Source: Candidatus Rokuibacteriota bacterium (lineage in GTDB: Bacteria; Methylomirabilota; Methylomirabilia; Rokubacteriales; CSP1-6). From it: a stretch of DNA of 37,604 bases. The notes under the pieces are model-generated. The model was given only the letters and a program-made list of their open reading frames with translations. It had not been told where the DNA came from and did no database searches. Shown piece after piece: positions 22,429 to 30,354 of this stretch (its first letter is position 1; each line of letters opens with the position of its first letter). The translations under genes and the position numbers were made by a program. The stretch is from the NCBI GenBank assembly GCA_003221515.1, contig QHSI01000033.1, positions 1-37,604 of the forward strand, given 5' to 3'.

Positions 22429-24858
22429 TCATCCCTCGGGCCAGGCGGTCGTCGCCGGAGCCGCCTCGGGCTCGCGCAGGACCCAGCGGTCCAACATCTC
22501 GACGAGATCCCCCTGCTTGATTGGCTTGGTGAGAAACGCGTCCATCCCACTGGCGAGACAGCGCTCGCGATCCGCGTCCATGGCGCTCGCGGTCAGCGCG
22601 ATGATCGGCAGGTGGCGATCCGTGCCCGATTCGGCCTTGCGGATCGCCGCGGTGGCTTCGAATCCGTCCATCACCGGCATCCGGCAGTCCATGAGGACGG
22701 CGTCGTAGTGCTGGCGCGCCACCGCCTCGACGGCCTGGGCGCCGTTGTCCACGACGTCGACGTCATACGCGGCCTTCTTGAGCAATCGGACGATCACCAT
22801 CTTGTTCACCGTGTTGTCCTCGGCCGCCAGGATGCGACCGAGGCACGCGCGGGTGCTCTCCGCCTCCACCGCCGGCGCCGCGTGGGCGTCGGGATGTGCG
22901 GGCGTGAGGGTTGCGCCGACGACGGTGAGAAGGCTGTCGAGGAGTCTCCGCGTCCGAATGGGCTTCGGCAGGCACTCGGCGATCCCCACCTCGCGAGCCG
23001 CGGTGCCGATGCCGGGCTGGAGCCACGAGGTCAGGAGAATCATGGGCACCGGGGGCACGCTCGGATCGTTGCTGACGGCCCGGGCGACGTCGAGCCCGCT
23101 CATGTCGGGCATCTGCATGTCCAGGATGACCACGCGGTACGGGGCGGCGGTGTTCGCGGCGGAACGGATGCGGCCGAGCCCGGCCGGGCCGTTCTCCGTC
23201 TCGTCGACCAGCATGCCCCACGACTGCAGCTGCTCGCGGAGGATGCGCCGGTTGGTGCGGTTGTCGTCGATGACGAGGGCCCGGAGGCCGCGGAGAATCT
23301 CCGGCGAGTGCAGGGGCAAGGTCGGCAGGGCCTCGGCGGGCGCCATCCGAATGGTGAACCAGAACGTGCTGCCGACGCCGGCCTCGCTCTCCAGCCCGAT
23401 CTGGCCGCCCATCAGCTCGACGAGGCGTCGGCAGATCACGAGCCCGAGGCCCGTTCCCCCGAAGCGCCGCGTCGTCGACGTGTCGGCCTGGCTGAAGGCC
23501 TGGAACAGGCGGCCCTGCACGTTCGCCGGGATCCCGATTCCGGTGTCGCGGACCTCCACCCGGAGATCGAGCGAGTCGGTCTGCGTCGCCGCCACCGTCA
23601 CCGACGCGACGACCTCGCCGCGCTCGGTGAACTTGATGGCGTTGCCGATCAGGTTCGTGAGGACCTGACGGACGCGGCCGGGGTCGCCGCGCAGCGCTCC
23701 CGGCACCCCGGGATCCACCGCGCACAGCAGCTCCACTCCCTTGCTCTGCGCCCGCTCGGCCAGCAGCTCCACGACCTCCTGGAGCGCCAACCGCGGGTCG
23801 AAGTCGACGACCTCGAGCTCGAGGCGACCGGCCTCGATCTTCGAGAAGTCGAGGATGTCGTTGAGGATCGACAGCAGCGCGTTCGCCGAGTTCTGCACGG
23901 TCTCGACGAACTCGCGCTGCTCCGCCGACAGGTGCGTATCGAGCAGTAGCCCGCTCATGCCGAGGACGCCGTTCATCGGGGTGCGAATCTCGTGGCTCAT
24001 CATCGCCAGGAACTCGGACTTGGCGCGCGCGCCCCCCTCGGCCTGGGTCCGGGCCTCGCGCAGCTCGGTGTCGCGCGCCTGGATCTCGGTCAGCATCGCG
24101 TTGAAGCCGTCGACGAGGTCGCCGACCTCGTCGCCCGTGCGCCGCTCGGCTCGCAGCGTGTAGTCACCCTCGTGCCGCACGCGATCGGTCAACCGCGCGA
24201 GGTCGAGCAGCGGCCGGGCGAAGACGCGGGCCAGCACCAGCGACAGAACGACGCTCGCCAGGATCGCGCCTCCGATGACGCCCGCCGTCCGGAGCAACGT
24301 CCGCTTCGCCTCCGCGCGCTGGATGTCGACGGCCGCGTCGGCCGAGAGACGCGATTCATCGATGAGGAGCGCGAAGCTCTGGCTCACGCTCCGGTACTCC
24401 GTGTTGGCGACTTTCATGAACCAGCGCGACATGTGCGGCGCCATGGCCGATCGTTCGATCGCGCCGGTCACGCCGGCGGTGTAGGCCTGGAGCGCTTGGA
24501 CCAGGATCACGTGCAGGCGCAGCTCGTCGGCATCCAACGCATGCGCGGTGGGCAGGCCTTCGACGTCCGTTCGCACGATGCGGACCGCGTCGATCAGCGG
24601 CTGACCGAGCTCATACGTGCGCTCCTCGCCGAGGCCTTGCCCCGCCTCGACCAGCAGGTCGTAGATCGCCGCGTGCGTGCGCGAGAGCTGATCGGACAAC
24701 ACCGTCAAGCGATTGATCTTGGCCAGATCCTTCTCGGTGCGCTCGAGCAGACGGGACTGGGATCGCACGATCTCCAGGCCGGCCACCGAGAACAGCACCG
24801 CGAACAGGACGCAGATCCCCGGGAAGGCGAGGAACTTCGTCCGGATGCGCAGCTTCAT
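22429..24858 (-). CDS. Hybrid sensor histidine kinase with two receiver domains
   Basis: An 809-residue inner-membrane kinase. Order: membrane span (about 9-30), periplasmic helical sensor (31-190), second span (191-212), HAMP (213-265), HisKA with His289 in AMMSHEIRTPMNGVLG, HATPase_c (LTNLIGNAIKFTERG, GTGLGLVICRRLVELMGG), REC1 with ALVIDDNRTNRR and VVILDMQMPDMSG, and REC2 with ILAAEDNTVNK, VLMDCRMPVMDGFEAT and FLTKP. Both receivers keep the phospho-acceptor Asp. The sensor has no motif I can name. The start ATG 24858 overlaps the stop of the histidine-phosphatase gene (ATGA). The open frame extends far upstream but is not homologous there. Signal flow would be His289, receivers, HPt, then the regulator and PilB-REC. 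Confidence 0.93.
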   Translation of the reverse strand: MKLRIRTKFLAFPGICVLFAVLFSVAGLEIVRSQSRLLERTEKDLAKINRLTVLSDQLSRTHAAIYDLLVEAGQGLGEERTYELGQPLIDAVRIVRTDVEGLPTAHALDADELRLHVILVQALQAYTAGVTGAIERSAMAPHMSRWFMKVANTEYRSVSQSFALLIDESRLSADAAVDIQRAEAKRTLLRTAGVIGGAILASVVLSLVLARVFARPLLDLARLTDRVRHEGDYTLRAERRTGDEVGDLVDGFNAMLTEIQARDTELREARTQAEGGARAKSEFLAMMSHEIRTPMNGVLGMSGLLLDTHLSAEQREFVETVQNSANALLSILNDILDFSKIEAGRLELEVVDFDPRLALQEVVELLAERAQSKGVELLCAVDPGVPGALRGDPGRVRQVLTNLIGNAIKFTERGEVVASVTVAATQTDSLDLRVEVRDTGIGIPANVQGRLFQAFSQADTSTTRRFGGTGLGLVICRRLVELMGGQIGLESEAGVGSTFWFTIRMAPAEALPTLPLHSPEILRGLRALVIDDNRTNRRILREQLQSWGMLVDETENGPAGLGRIRSAANTAAPYRVVILDMQMPDMSGLDVARAVSNDPSVPPVPMILLTSWLQPGIGTAAREVGIAECLPKPIRTRRLLDSLLTVVGATLTPAHPDAHAAPAVEAESTRACLGRILAAEDNTVNKMVIVRLLKKAAYDVDVVDNGAQAVEAVARQHYDAVLMDCRMPVMDGFEATAAIRKAESGTDRHLPIIALTASAMDADRERCLASGMDAFLTKPIKQGDLVEMLDRWVLREPEAAPATTAWPEG

Positions 24859-25508
24859 CGCGCGGCCGCGGCCCCCGCGAAGCGCACCCATTCCTCGGCG
24901 GTCACGTCGCCGACGTAGACGAAGCCGCCGGCGCCCGGCCGGAACACGTGGGCGTCCCCTTCCTTCTTGGGCCACACGCCCGTGGCCTCCTTGAGGTTCG
25001 CGTTGTGGCCGACCAGGATGGTGTTGCTGTTGGCCGCCGGAGGCGTCGAGAGCATCTCGCGGAGCTTCTGACTCTGCCGCGCTCGCTCTTCCTTCTCGAT
25101 TCCGACCGCGAAATACAGCATCGGCGACACTTCGTGCCGCCCGAAGGCGAGCTGCGCGGTCTCGACCGTCCGGCAGTACGGGCTGGTGACGACCTTGTCG
25201 ACACGGATCCCCAGCGCCTTGACGGCCACGCCGATGTCGCGCGCCACCCGACGCCCGTCGCCGGAGAGGTTCCGCTGCGTCTCGCAACGCGCAAAGTCCG
25301 GCTTGTCGGTGTCGACCTGGGCCGCGTCCGTCGCGGCGTGGCGGAAGTAGACGACGTAGCCGCCCCCGCGCAGCGCTTCCGCGAGAGGTCGGCCGCGAAC
25401 GATCTGACCCGAGGGAGACTCTTGCCCCGAGACAGCCGACGATCCGAGGGCGATCACGAGACTCGAGACGAGGCAGAACAGGAGTGTCTTCGGCTCAATG
25501 CGACCCAT
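24855..25508 (-). CDS. Exported histidine-phosphatase-family protein
   Basis: A 217-residue protein of the branch-1 histidine phosphatase (phosphoglycerate-mutase-like) fold. The ATG at 25508 starts a signal peptide (KTLLFCLVSSLVIALGSSAVSG), so it acts outside the cytoplasm. The catalytic block is VVYFRHAATD, with the phospho-His and Arg of RHG but Ala in place of Gly, as in many exported members. The second Arg is in VVTSPYCRTVETA, and the second His in TILVGHNANL. Substrate unknown; it may dephosphorylate a periplasmic sugar or lipid phosphate. As first gene of the phosphorelay operon and 4-base overlapped with the kinase gene, it may make or remove the signal seen by the kinase. Confidence 0.88.
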   Translation of the reverse strand: MGRIEPKTLLFCLVSSLVIALGSSAVSGQESPSGQIVRGRPLAEALRGGGYVVYFRHAATDAAQVDTDKPDFARCETQRNLSGDGRRVARDIGVAVKALGIRVDKVVTSPYCRTVETAQLAFGRHEVSPMLYFAVGIEKEERARQSQKLREMLSTPPAANSNTILVGHNANLKEATGVWPKKEGDAHVFRPGAGGFVYVGDVTAEEWVRFAGAAAAR

Positions 25509-25569
25509 AGCGCCCCCACCCTTCAGCGAGATTCGGAGCGACAATCTGAGCGGGCATTAGTACCTATTA

Positions 25570-25585
25570 AGCAACTGTAGTGCCA
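25570..25585 (-). promoter_or_regulatory. Sigma-54 (-24/-12) promoter of the phosphorelay/PilB operon
   Basis: On the minus strand TGGCACTACAGTTGCT: exact TGGCAC, five bases, exact TTGCT. Transcription would begin near 25558, giving a leader of about 50 bases to the ATG at 25508. Type IV pilus genes are often sigma-54 dependent, which fits the PilB-like gene at the end of the operon. Confidence 0.75.
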
Positions 25586-25670
25586 GCGAAGGTCCAAGGT
25601 GATTTGTTCACGAAAACACCCGGATCAAGGACAGCGGAGCCCCGGAATCGCAGGCGTCCTGGGACGGATT

Positions 25671-25682
25671 GTCAGATCTGAC
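25671..25682. promoter_or_regulatory. Perfect palindrome, candidate enhancer-binding site
   Basis: GTCAGATCTGAC, a perfect 12-bp palindrome, centred about 118 bp upstream of the start expected from the sigma-54 promoter at 25570-25585. That is a normal distance for an activator of sigma-54 polymerase. It differs in sequence from the inverted repeat at 5613-5632, so a different activator would be needed. The rest of the 224-bp gap 25509-25732 shows nothing further. Confidence 0.45.
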
Positions 25683-25732
25683 GCGAAGCGCGACCAGCGT
25701 CTTACCGCACGGCGGGCAGAGTCTCTTCGGTC

Positions 25733-26146
25733 CTAGGCTCCACTCAGCAGGCGGCGATCGGAGTCGTAGCGGAGCCTGGCGAGGGCGTCGTTTCTATCCG
25801 CCCACAGCACCTCGTCGACTTCGTGGTCGTGCTCGCCGACCTTTTCGAGCGGTCGCATGAGGTACCAGTGGACCGTCTTCTTGATTTGCCGGCCGTCGCG
25901 CCGAAACCAGTAGGTCACCGGCTCCAGCTCACGCACGACCTCGCAGCGGTAGCCGGTCTCTTCGCGCACCTCGCGGAGCGCCGCGTCCGTGTTGGTCTCG
26001 CCGGACGCCAGCGCGCCCTTGGGCAGCGTCCACACGGGCTGGCCGCGCAGATCGCGGGCGCGGATCAGCAGGACGCGGCCCTGATCGTCGAGGACGAGGC
26101 CACCGGCGGAGAACTCGAATCGCACGCGGGGAGTGTCGCCGGGCAC
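25733..26146 (-). CDS. NUDIX hydrolase
   Basis: A 137-residue hydrolase of nucleoside-diphosphate-linked compounds. The Nudix box is complete: from GALASGE through ALREVREETG (GX5EX7REUXEEXGU). Preceding VWTLPKG is typical. The later part (VTYWFRRDGRQIKKTVHWYLM) resembles diadenosine polyphosphate or (deoxy)nucleoside triphosphate hydrolases of the MutT/Ap4A type. The start is GTG 26146 (VPGDTPRVRFEFSAGG). Divergent from the helicase gene with an 80-bp gap; it ends well before the phosphorelay promoter region. Confidence 0.92.
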   Translation of the reverse strand: MPGDTPRVRFEFSAGGLVLDDQGRVLLIRARDLRGQPVWTLPKGALASGETNTDAALREVREETGYRCEVVRELEPVTYWFRRDGRQIKKTVHWYLMRPLEKVGEHDHEVDEVLWADRNDALARLRYDSDRRLLSGA

Positions 26147-26226
26147 GATCTGATCATACCCACGTCGGCCCGCGTGATACCATTCCGAGCGGCTGCCCAG
26201 TTGCTGGCACCGAGGGCCATGCCCGC

Positions 26227-27891
26227 GTGACGGATCGCGTCGACCTGCTCGCGCATTTCCCGCCCGGCGTCGCGCCGCGCCCCCAGCAGGCCCGATTGCT
26301 CGCGGCCCTTGCCGATGCCATCGCGGAAGCGCTCGACGACCCGGCCGCGCCCCGCGTGTTCTTCGTCGAGGCTCCGCCGGGTGTGGGCAAGAGCCACGTC
26401 GCGATGACGCTGGCGCGCTGGAGCGGCGACGCCTATCTCCTCACGTCGCAGAAGCTGCTGCAGGACCAGTACGAGCGGGAGTTCGGCGACGATCTGCAGC
26501 TGGTGAAGGGGCGCGACAACTACGTGTGCGAGCGCTACGGCGAGGTGCCGGTGCCGACCTCGCGCGGCATGTGCCGGCGGCCGCGGGGGCCGCAGTGCCA
26601 GTGCCCGTACGCGCGGGCGAAGGCGGCCGCGCTGGCCGGCCCGATCTTCTGCACCAACACCTCGTACTTCGCCACGCTCCGTCACTGGCGCGCCGAGCAG
26701 CTCCGCAAGCGCCGCCTGCTGATCGTCGACGAGGCGCACAACCTGGAATCTCAGCTGGTCTCCGTCTTCACCGCCGCCTTCCCGCTCGAGCAGACCCGGG
26801 CGTGGTTCGGCGGACCGCTGCCGCGTCTGGGCGACGCCGACGAGTACCGCGCGCTCATGCGCGATCACCTGGAGCGGCTGGAAGGCCGGCTCGAGACGCT
26901 CGGCCGCGAGCTCGAGGCCCTGCGGCCCACCGGCGCCGCGGCCGAGAGCTTCTTGAGCATGCCGCCCTCGCGCGAGGAGCAGGCGCTAATGGCGGAGCAT
27001 GAGATCCTCGAGGCCGCGCTCGCGCGCATCCGCTTCTTCGTCGATGCGGAGGACCGCGAGTGGATCGTGCGCTACCCGCCCGACAGCGGCGCGACGCTCG
27101 AGCTGGTGCCACTCACCGTGACGTCGATGGCCCGTGAGCTGCTCAGCGAGTCGGCGGACCTCGTCGTGCTCTCGTCGGCGTACCTCGGTCACCGGAGCGC
27201 GCTCGCCGAGTGCTTCGGCCTCGCGGAGGCCACCGTGCGATCGTTGACGTCCGATTCGCCGTTCGCGCTGGCTCAGCGGCGGATCGACTACCGTCCGGTC
27301 GGGCGGCTCTCGGTGACCAGCCTTCCCCGGCTGGAGCCGGCGCTCTTCGACGCGGTCGCCGCGATCCTCGCGGAGCACCCGCGTGAGAAGGGGTTGATCC
27401 ACGCGCCGTCGTACGCCGCCGGGCGCCGCCTCGTCGCCGACCTAGCCGGCCGCGGGCCCGCGTTCTCGCGCCGGCTCATCTGGGTGGAGTCCGCCGAGGC
27501 CAAGACGCGGTCGCTGGATCAACACCGCGCCGCCGCGGCGCCCACCGTGCTGGTCTCGCCGTCGTTGCGGGAAGGGGTGGACCTCCCCGATGATTTCCTA
27601 CGCTTCCAGGTCGTGACGAAGATGCCGTACCCGGATCTCGGCGACCCGTGGACCGCGGCCCGCCGGTCGCGGGATCCACGATGGTATGCGCTCGAGACCG
27701 CGAAGGCGCTGGTGCAGGCCTACGGACGGTCCTGTCGCCACGCCGATGACCACGGAATCACGTACGTGCTCGACGGCCAGTTCGAGCGCTTCCTGACCCA
27801 CTATCGGCCGCTGCTGCCGCCCTGGTTCCTCGACGCAGCCCATTCCGCGCTGCGCGCGCGGCTTCCGGACGCGTCGAGCGAGTGGTGCTGA
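26227..27891 (+). CDS. XPD/DinG-like ATP-dependent DNA helicase with Fe-S site
   Basis: A 554-residue superfamily 2 helicase of the Rad3/XPD/DinG group. Motif I is APPGVGKS (about 49-56), motif II is VDEAHN, and the late motifs are in LVSPSLREGVDLPDD and QAYGRSCRHADDHG. Between motifs I and II lies a cysteine cluster (NYVCERYG, GMCRRP, QCQCPYARA, FCTNTSY) that fits the 4Fe-4S cluster of this family, so 5'-3' polarity is expected. It is shorter than E. coli DinG (about 716 residues). The start is GTG 26227: an ATG just upstream is closed by a stop after three codons. Probably a role in repair, removal of R-loops or replication restart. Confidence 0.9.
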   Translation: MTDRVDLLAHFPPGVAPRPQQARLLAALADAIAEALDDPAAPRVFFVEAPPGVGKSHVAMTLARWSGDAYLLTSQKLLQDQYEREFGDDLQLVKGRDNYVCERYGEVPVPTSRGMCRRPRGPQCQCPYARAKAAALAGPIFCTNTSYFATLRHWRAEQLRKRRLLIVDEAHNLESQLVSVFTAAFPLEQTRAWFGGPLPRLGDADEYRALMRDHLERLEGRLETLGRELEALRPTGAAAESFLSMPPSREEQALMAEHEILEAALARIRFFVDAEDREWIVRYPPDSGATLELVPLTVTSMARELLSESADLVVLSSAYLGHRSALAECFGLAEATVRSLTSDSPFALAQRRIDYRPVGRLSVTSLPRLEPALFDAVAAILAEHPREKGLIHAPSYAAGRRLVADLAGRGPAFSRRLIWVESAEAKTRSLDQHRAAAAPTVLVSPSLREGVDLPDDFLRFQVVTKMPYPDLGDPWTAARRSRDPRWYALETAKALVQAYGRSCRHADDHGITYVLDGQFERFLTHYRPLLPPWFLDAAHSALRARLPDASSEWC

Positions 27892-27896
27892 TCCAG

Positions 27897-27913
27897 TTCC
27901 GCAATTTTCGGAA
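27897..27913. terminator. Weak hairpin between convergent genes
   Basis: TTCCG, loop CAATTTT, CGGAA, 6 bases after the helicase stop codon and before the converging flavoprotein gene. The stem is only 5 bp, so its role as a terminator is uncertain. The 77-bp gap shows nothing else. Confidence 0.25.
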
Positions 27914-27968
27914 TCGCGTGTTTTGTCAGGAGTGGCAGACCGATTCTCGCGGCGTGGAGGGTATCTGA

Positions 27969-29450
27969 TCACCCCCGGTTCGCGGCGGCCGAGCGTCCGG
28001 CGATCCGGCCGAAGACGGCGCCGGCCATCAAGCCGGCCCCGCCCGGATAGTTGTGATAGAAGAGCCCGCCCACCAGCTCGCCCGCGGCGAAGAGCCCGGG
28101 AATCGGACGCTGCTCGCAATCGACGACCTGGCCCGTTGGCGTGATCCGCAGACCGCCGAACGTGAACGTGATACCCGTCGTGACGGCGAAGCCCACGTAG
28201 GGCGGCGTGTCGAGCGTCTGCGCCCAGTTGGACTTCGGCGGCGAGATCCCACGCGTGGCCTTGCCGTCCTTGATCGCGGGGTTGTACGGGGTGGGCTGCA
28301 CGGCCGCGTTGTAGGCGCGGATCGTGGCCACGAAACCGTCGACGTCGATCTCGAGCTTGCGCGCGAGCCCCTCCAGCGTCATGTCCTCCGCCTTCGTCAC
28401 CTCGCGGATCCGGTATTCCTCGCGGAGGAGGTCGATCACTTTCTGGTCGAAGATCTGAAACGCGGTGCGGCGCGGCTGGCCGATGACCGCGCGCCCGTAC
28501 TTCACATAGGTGTAGTTGCGGAAGTCGGCGCCCTCGTCGACGAAGCGCTCGCCTTTGAGATTCACGATGAGGCCGAGCGGGTACGAGTGCTTCTGGAAGT
28601 TGTCGCCGACCTTGCGGTCGCCGTGCCACGGCGCGTTCAGGTCCCACTGCACGGAGTGGCAACCGCTCCAGTGGCCCCACGGCAGCGCGCCGATGTCGAG
28701 CGCCATGCGGATCCCGTCGCCGGTGTTGTACGGGGTGCCGCGGACACGCGCCAGCTCCCAGTTGGGGCCGAGATACCGCGTGCGCATCTCCGTGTTGGCC
28801 TCGAAGCCGCCGGACGCCAGCACGACCGCGCGCGCGGGGATCGTCTCGGTGCCGGCGGCCGTCCGTACGACGAGGCCGGTGACGGCGCCGCGGTCGTCCG
28901 TCACGAGCCGCGTGGCCTTGGTGTCGAAGCGCACGTCGATGCCGTTCTTCGCCGCGGCCTGGTAGTGCATCTCGATGAGACCGGGGCCGCCGCCGACCGC
29001 TTCCAGCACGAGTCCGCCCCAGAAGCGGAACTTCCCGCCGACCTTGTAGGCCTGCCGGCCGAACATCGGGATCCAGCGGATGCCGCGATCGCGCATCCAG
29101 CGCACCGTCGGGAGCGACTCGCGCACCAGCTGCATCGCCATGTCGGGATCGGAGCACTCCTCGGTGACCCGCATGAGGTCGTCGTAGAACTGCTCCTCCG
29201 TGTACGGATCGACCTCCATCGAGGCCTTCTCCTCGTCGGAGAGGTCGCCGACCAGATCGCACAGCTCCTCGAAGCTCTTGAAGGCGAACCGGAAGCCACC
29301 AGCGGTGAAGAAGCCGTTGCCGCCGCGCCAGGCCTCGGGCGCCTTCTCGACGACGAGCACGCGCGCGCCCCCCTCGCGGGCCGAGAGCGCCGCGCACATG
29401 GCCGCGTTGCCACCACCGATCACGATCACGTCGTAGTTCGCGTTTGGCAC
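27969..29450 (-). CDS. FAD-dependent dehydrogenase, tricarballylate dehydrogenase (TcuA)-like
   Basis: A 493-residue flavoprotein of the fumarate reductase/succinate dehydrogenase flavoprotein family. Seen: N-terminal Rossmann VIVIGGGNAAMCAALSAREGG, RGGNGFFTAGGFRFA, ALASGGFEAN-type segment (VVLASGGFEANTEMR), and the C-terminal FAD-binding GLFAAGELVGGLFYHNYPGG. The NAAMCAALSA and RGGN pattern points to the TcuA branch, which oxidises tricarballylate to cis-aconitate. The partner TcuB (membrane Fe-S cytochrome) and a TcuC transporter are not in the window, so another 3-keto or dicarboxylate substrate is possible. The start is GTG 29450 with aggat upstream. A short frame with a better ribosome site lies 12 bases before it. 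Confidence 0.85.
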   Translation of the reverse strand: MPNANYDVIVIGGGNAAMCAALSAREGGARVLVVEKAPEAWRGGNGFFTAGGFRFAFKSFEELCDLVGDLSDEEKASMEVDPYTEEQFYDDLMRVTEECSDPDMAMQLVRESLPTVRWMRDRGIRWIPMFGRQAYKVGGKFRFWGGLVLEAVGGGPGLIEMHYQAAAKNGIDVRFDTKATRLVTDDRGAVTGLVVRTAAGTETIPARAVVLASGGFEANTEMRTRYLGPNWELARVRGTPYNTGDGIRMALDIGALPWGHWSGCHSVQWDLNAPWHGDRKVGDNFQKHSYPLGLIVNLKGERFVDEGADFRNYTYVKYGRAVIGQPRRTAFQIFDQKVIDLLREEYRIREVTKAEDMTLEGLARKLEIDVDGFVATIRAYNAAVQPTPYNPAIKDGKATRGISPPKSNWAQTLDTPPYVGFAVTTGITFTFGGLRITPTGQVVDCEQRPIPGLFAAGELVGGLFYHNYPGGAGLMAGAVFGRIAGRSAAANRG

Positions 29451-29461
29451 GTTCGTCTATC

Positions 29462-29515
29462 CTATGATTTCGCTGATCTGGATCTGGGGCGGGAAGTTCG
29501 TGTAGTTGGGACCAT
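29462..29515 (-). CDS. Possible 17-residue leader peptide before the TcuA-like gene
   Basis: The ATG at 29515 is preceded by a textbook ribosome site (gaggagg, spacing 5). The 17 codons (MVPTTRTSRPRSRSAKS) end with TAG at 29462, 11 bases before the GTG of the flavoprotein gene, out of frame with it. The peptide is basic and Ser/Arg-rich. It may be a translated leader coupling ribosomes to the downstream gene, or chance. The rest of 29451-29632 shows nothing else. Confidence 0.3.
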   Translation of the reverse strand: MVPTTRTSRPRSRSAKS

Positions 29516-29632
29516 GGTGACCTCCTCACCGGCCGGATGGATGCGCCAGCGGGGCTCAACGTATTCAAGCGCAACGTCCCTGTCAAGGAGGCAGCCGACA
29601 GGTGGCAGCCGCGGCGCCTGCTGGCCGCCGCG

Positions 29633-29875
29633 TCAGGCCGTCGCGCTGCGCGCTTGCTGCAGCATCTCGATCAGGACTGTGCGGCTCTCGGCCGCCGTCG
29701 TGAGGGGCCGCGGGAACGCGATGCGCACGGCGTGCAGCCGCTCGCCCTGTCGCAGCCGCAACCGGAAGCCCAGACGGTCCACCGCCACCATCGTGGCGGC
29801 GTCGGCGGGCTCGCCGGCGAAGTGCCGCGCGTAGGCGACCAGGGCATCGGCGTGGTCGCGGTTCATGTGGTCCAT
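29633..29875 (-). pseudogene. HugZ-like protein, C-terminal DUF2470 fragment
   Basis: Eighty residues beginning GIMDHMNRDHADALVAYARHF, the start of the DUF2470 domain found at the C-terminus of pyridoxamine-5'-phosphate-oxidase-like heme-utilisation (HugZ) proteins. The end (FPRPLTTAAESRTVLIEML) is the normal C-terminus. Upstream of the ATG the frame still reads DPLADAATG, the expected linker, for a few codons back to about 29905. There it meets the other fragment in a different frame. It overlaps the N-terminal fragment by 13 bases. Confidence 0.75.
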
Positions 29876-30339
29876 GATGCCGGTCGCGGCGTCGGCCAGT
29901 GGGTCCAGAAGCTAAAGTCGTCGAAGTCCACCCAGTAAGCGGCGCGCGCGTGACGGGCGAGGTACGCCTGCCGCGCCGGCGCGACGTCGTGGCCGTCCAG
30001 ACGGCGCGCCTCGCCCATCAACGTCAGCCGGCTGGCGGCGAGTGGATGGCCCGATTCGCCGGTGGGGTTCACCTGCGTGATGAGGAGGCTCGTGCGCGGA
30101 TCGGCCTGGAGGTTCTGGGTGTGCATCGCCATCGCGCTGATCAAGAGTATCGGCCGGCCGCTCTCGTCGAGCGCGTAGGTCATGACCGATCCGAACGGAT
30201 GGCCCCCATGGCGGCGCGAGATCGTCGCCAGCGCGCCGGTGCGCCCGAGATAGGCGAGCGTGCGCGCCCGCTCGGCGTAGGTCGGCTCGGGGACCGAGGG
30301 CGTGTCACTGGAGCGCGGCGGGCCGGCGTGGTGGCTCAC
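29863..30339 (-). pseudogene. HugZ-like FMN-binding split-barrel fragment, frameshifted
   Basis: A 158-residue frame holding the FMN-binding split barrel: ARTLAYLGRTGALATISRRHGGHPFGSVMTYALDE (landmarks GALATIS and GHPFGSV), LLISAMAMHTQNL, ADPRTSLLI, and YWVDFDDFSFW. In the family, FDDFSFY/W leads into a YYVGGFG segment, a linker and then DUF2470. Here that segment (roughly 35-40 residues) is missing at about 29904-29908, and the frame goes on as THWPTPRPASWTT and stops. The DUF2470 half follows in another frame. So this is one gene broken by a small internal deletion; without the YVGGFG strand the flavin site is likely incomplete. GTG 30339 is the assumed start. Confidence 0.78.
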
Positions 30340-30354
30340 CGCAGCGCGCTAGTG

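Noticed and set aside
24859-25287. Longer N-terminus of the hybrid kinase
   Set aside because: This is an out-of-frame shadow of the histidine phosphatase gene; the membrane segment starts right after ATG 24858.
25509-25732. tRNA or small RNA gene in the gap
   Set aside because: No cloverleaf or T-loop-like TTCGAATCC segment is visible; the only structure is the palindrome and the promoter.
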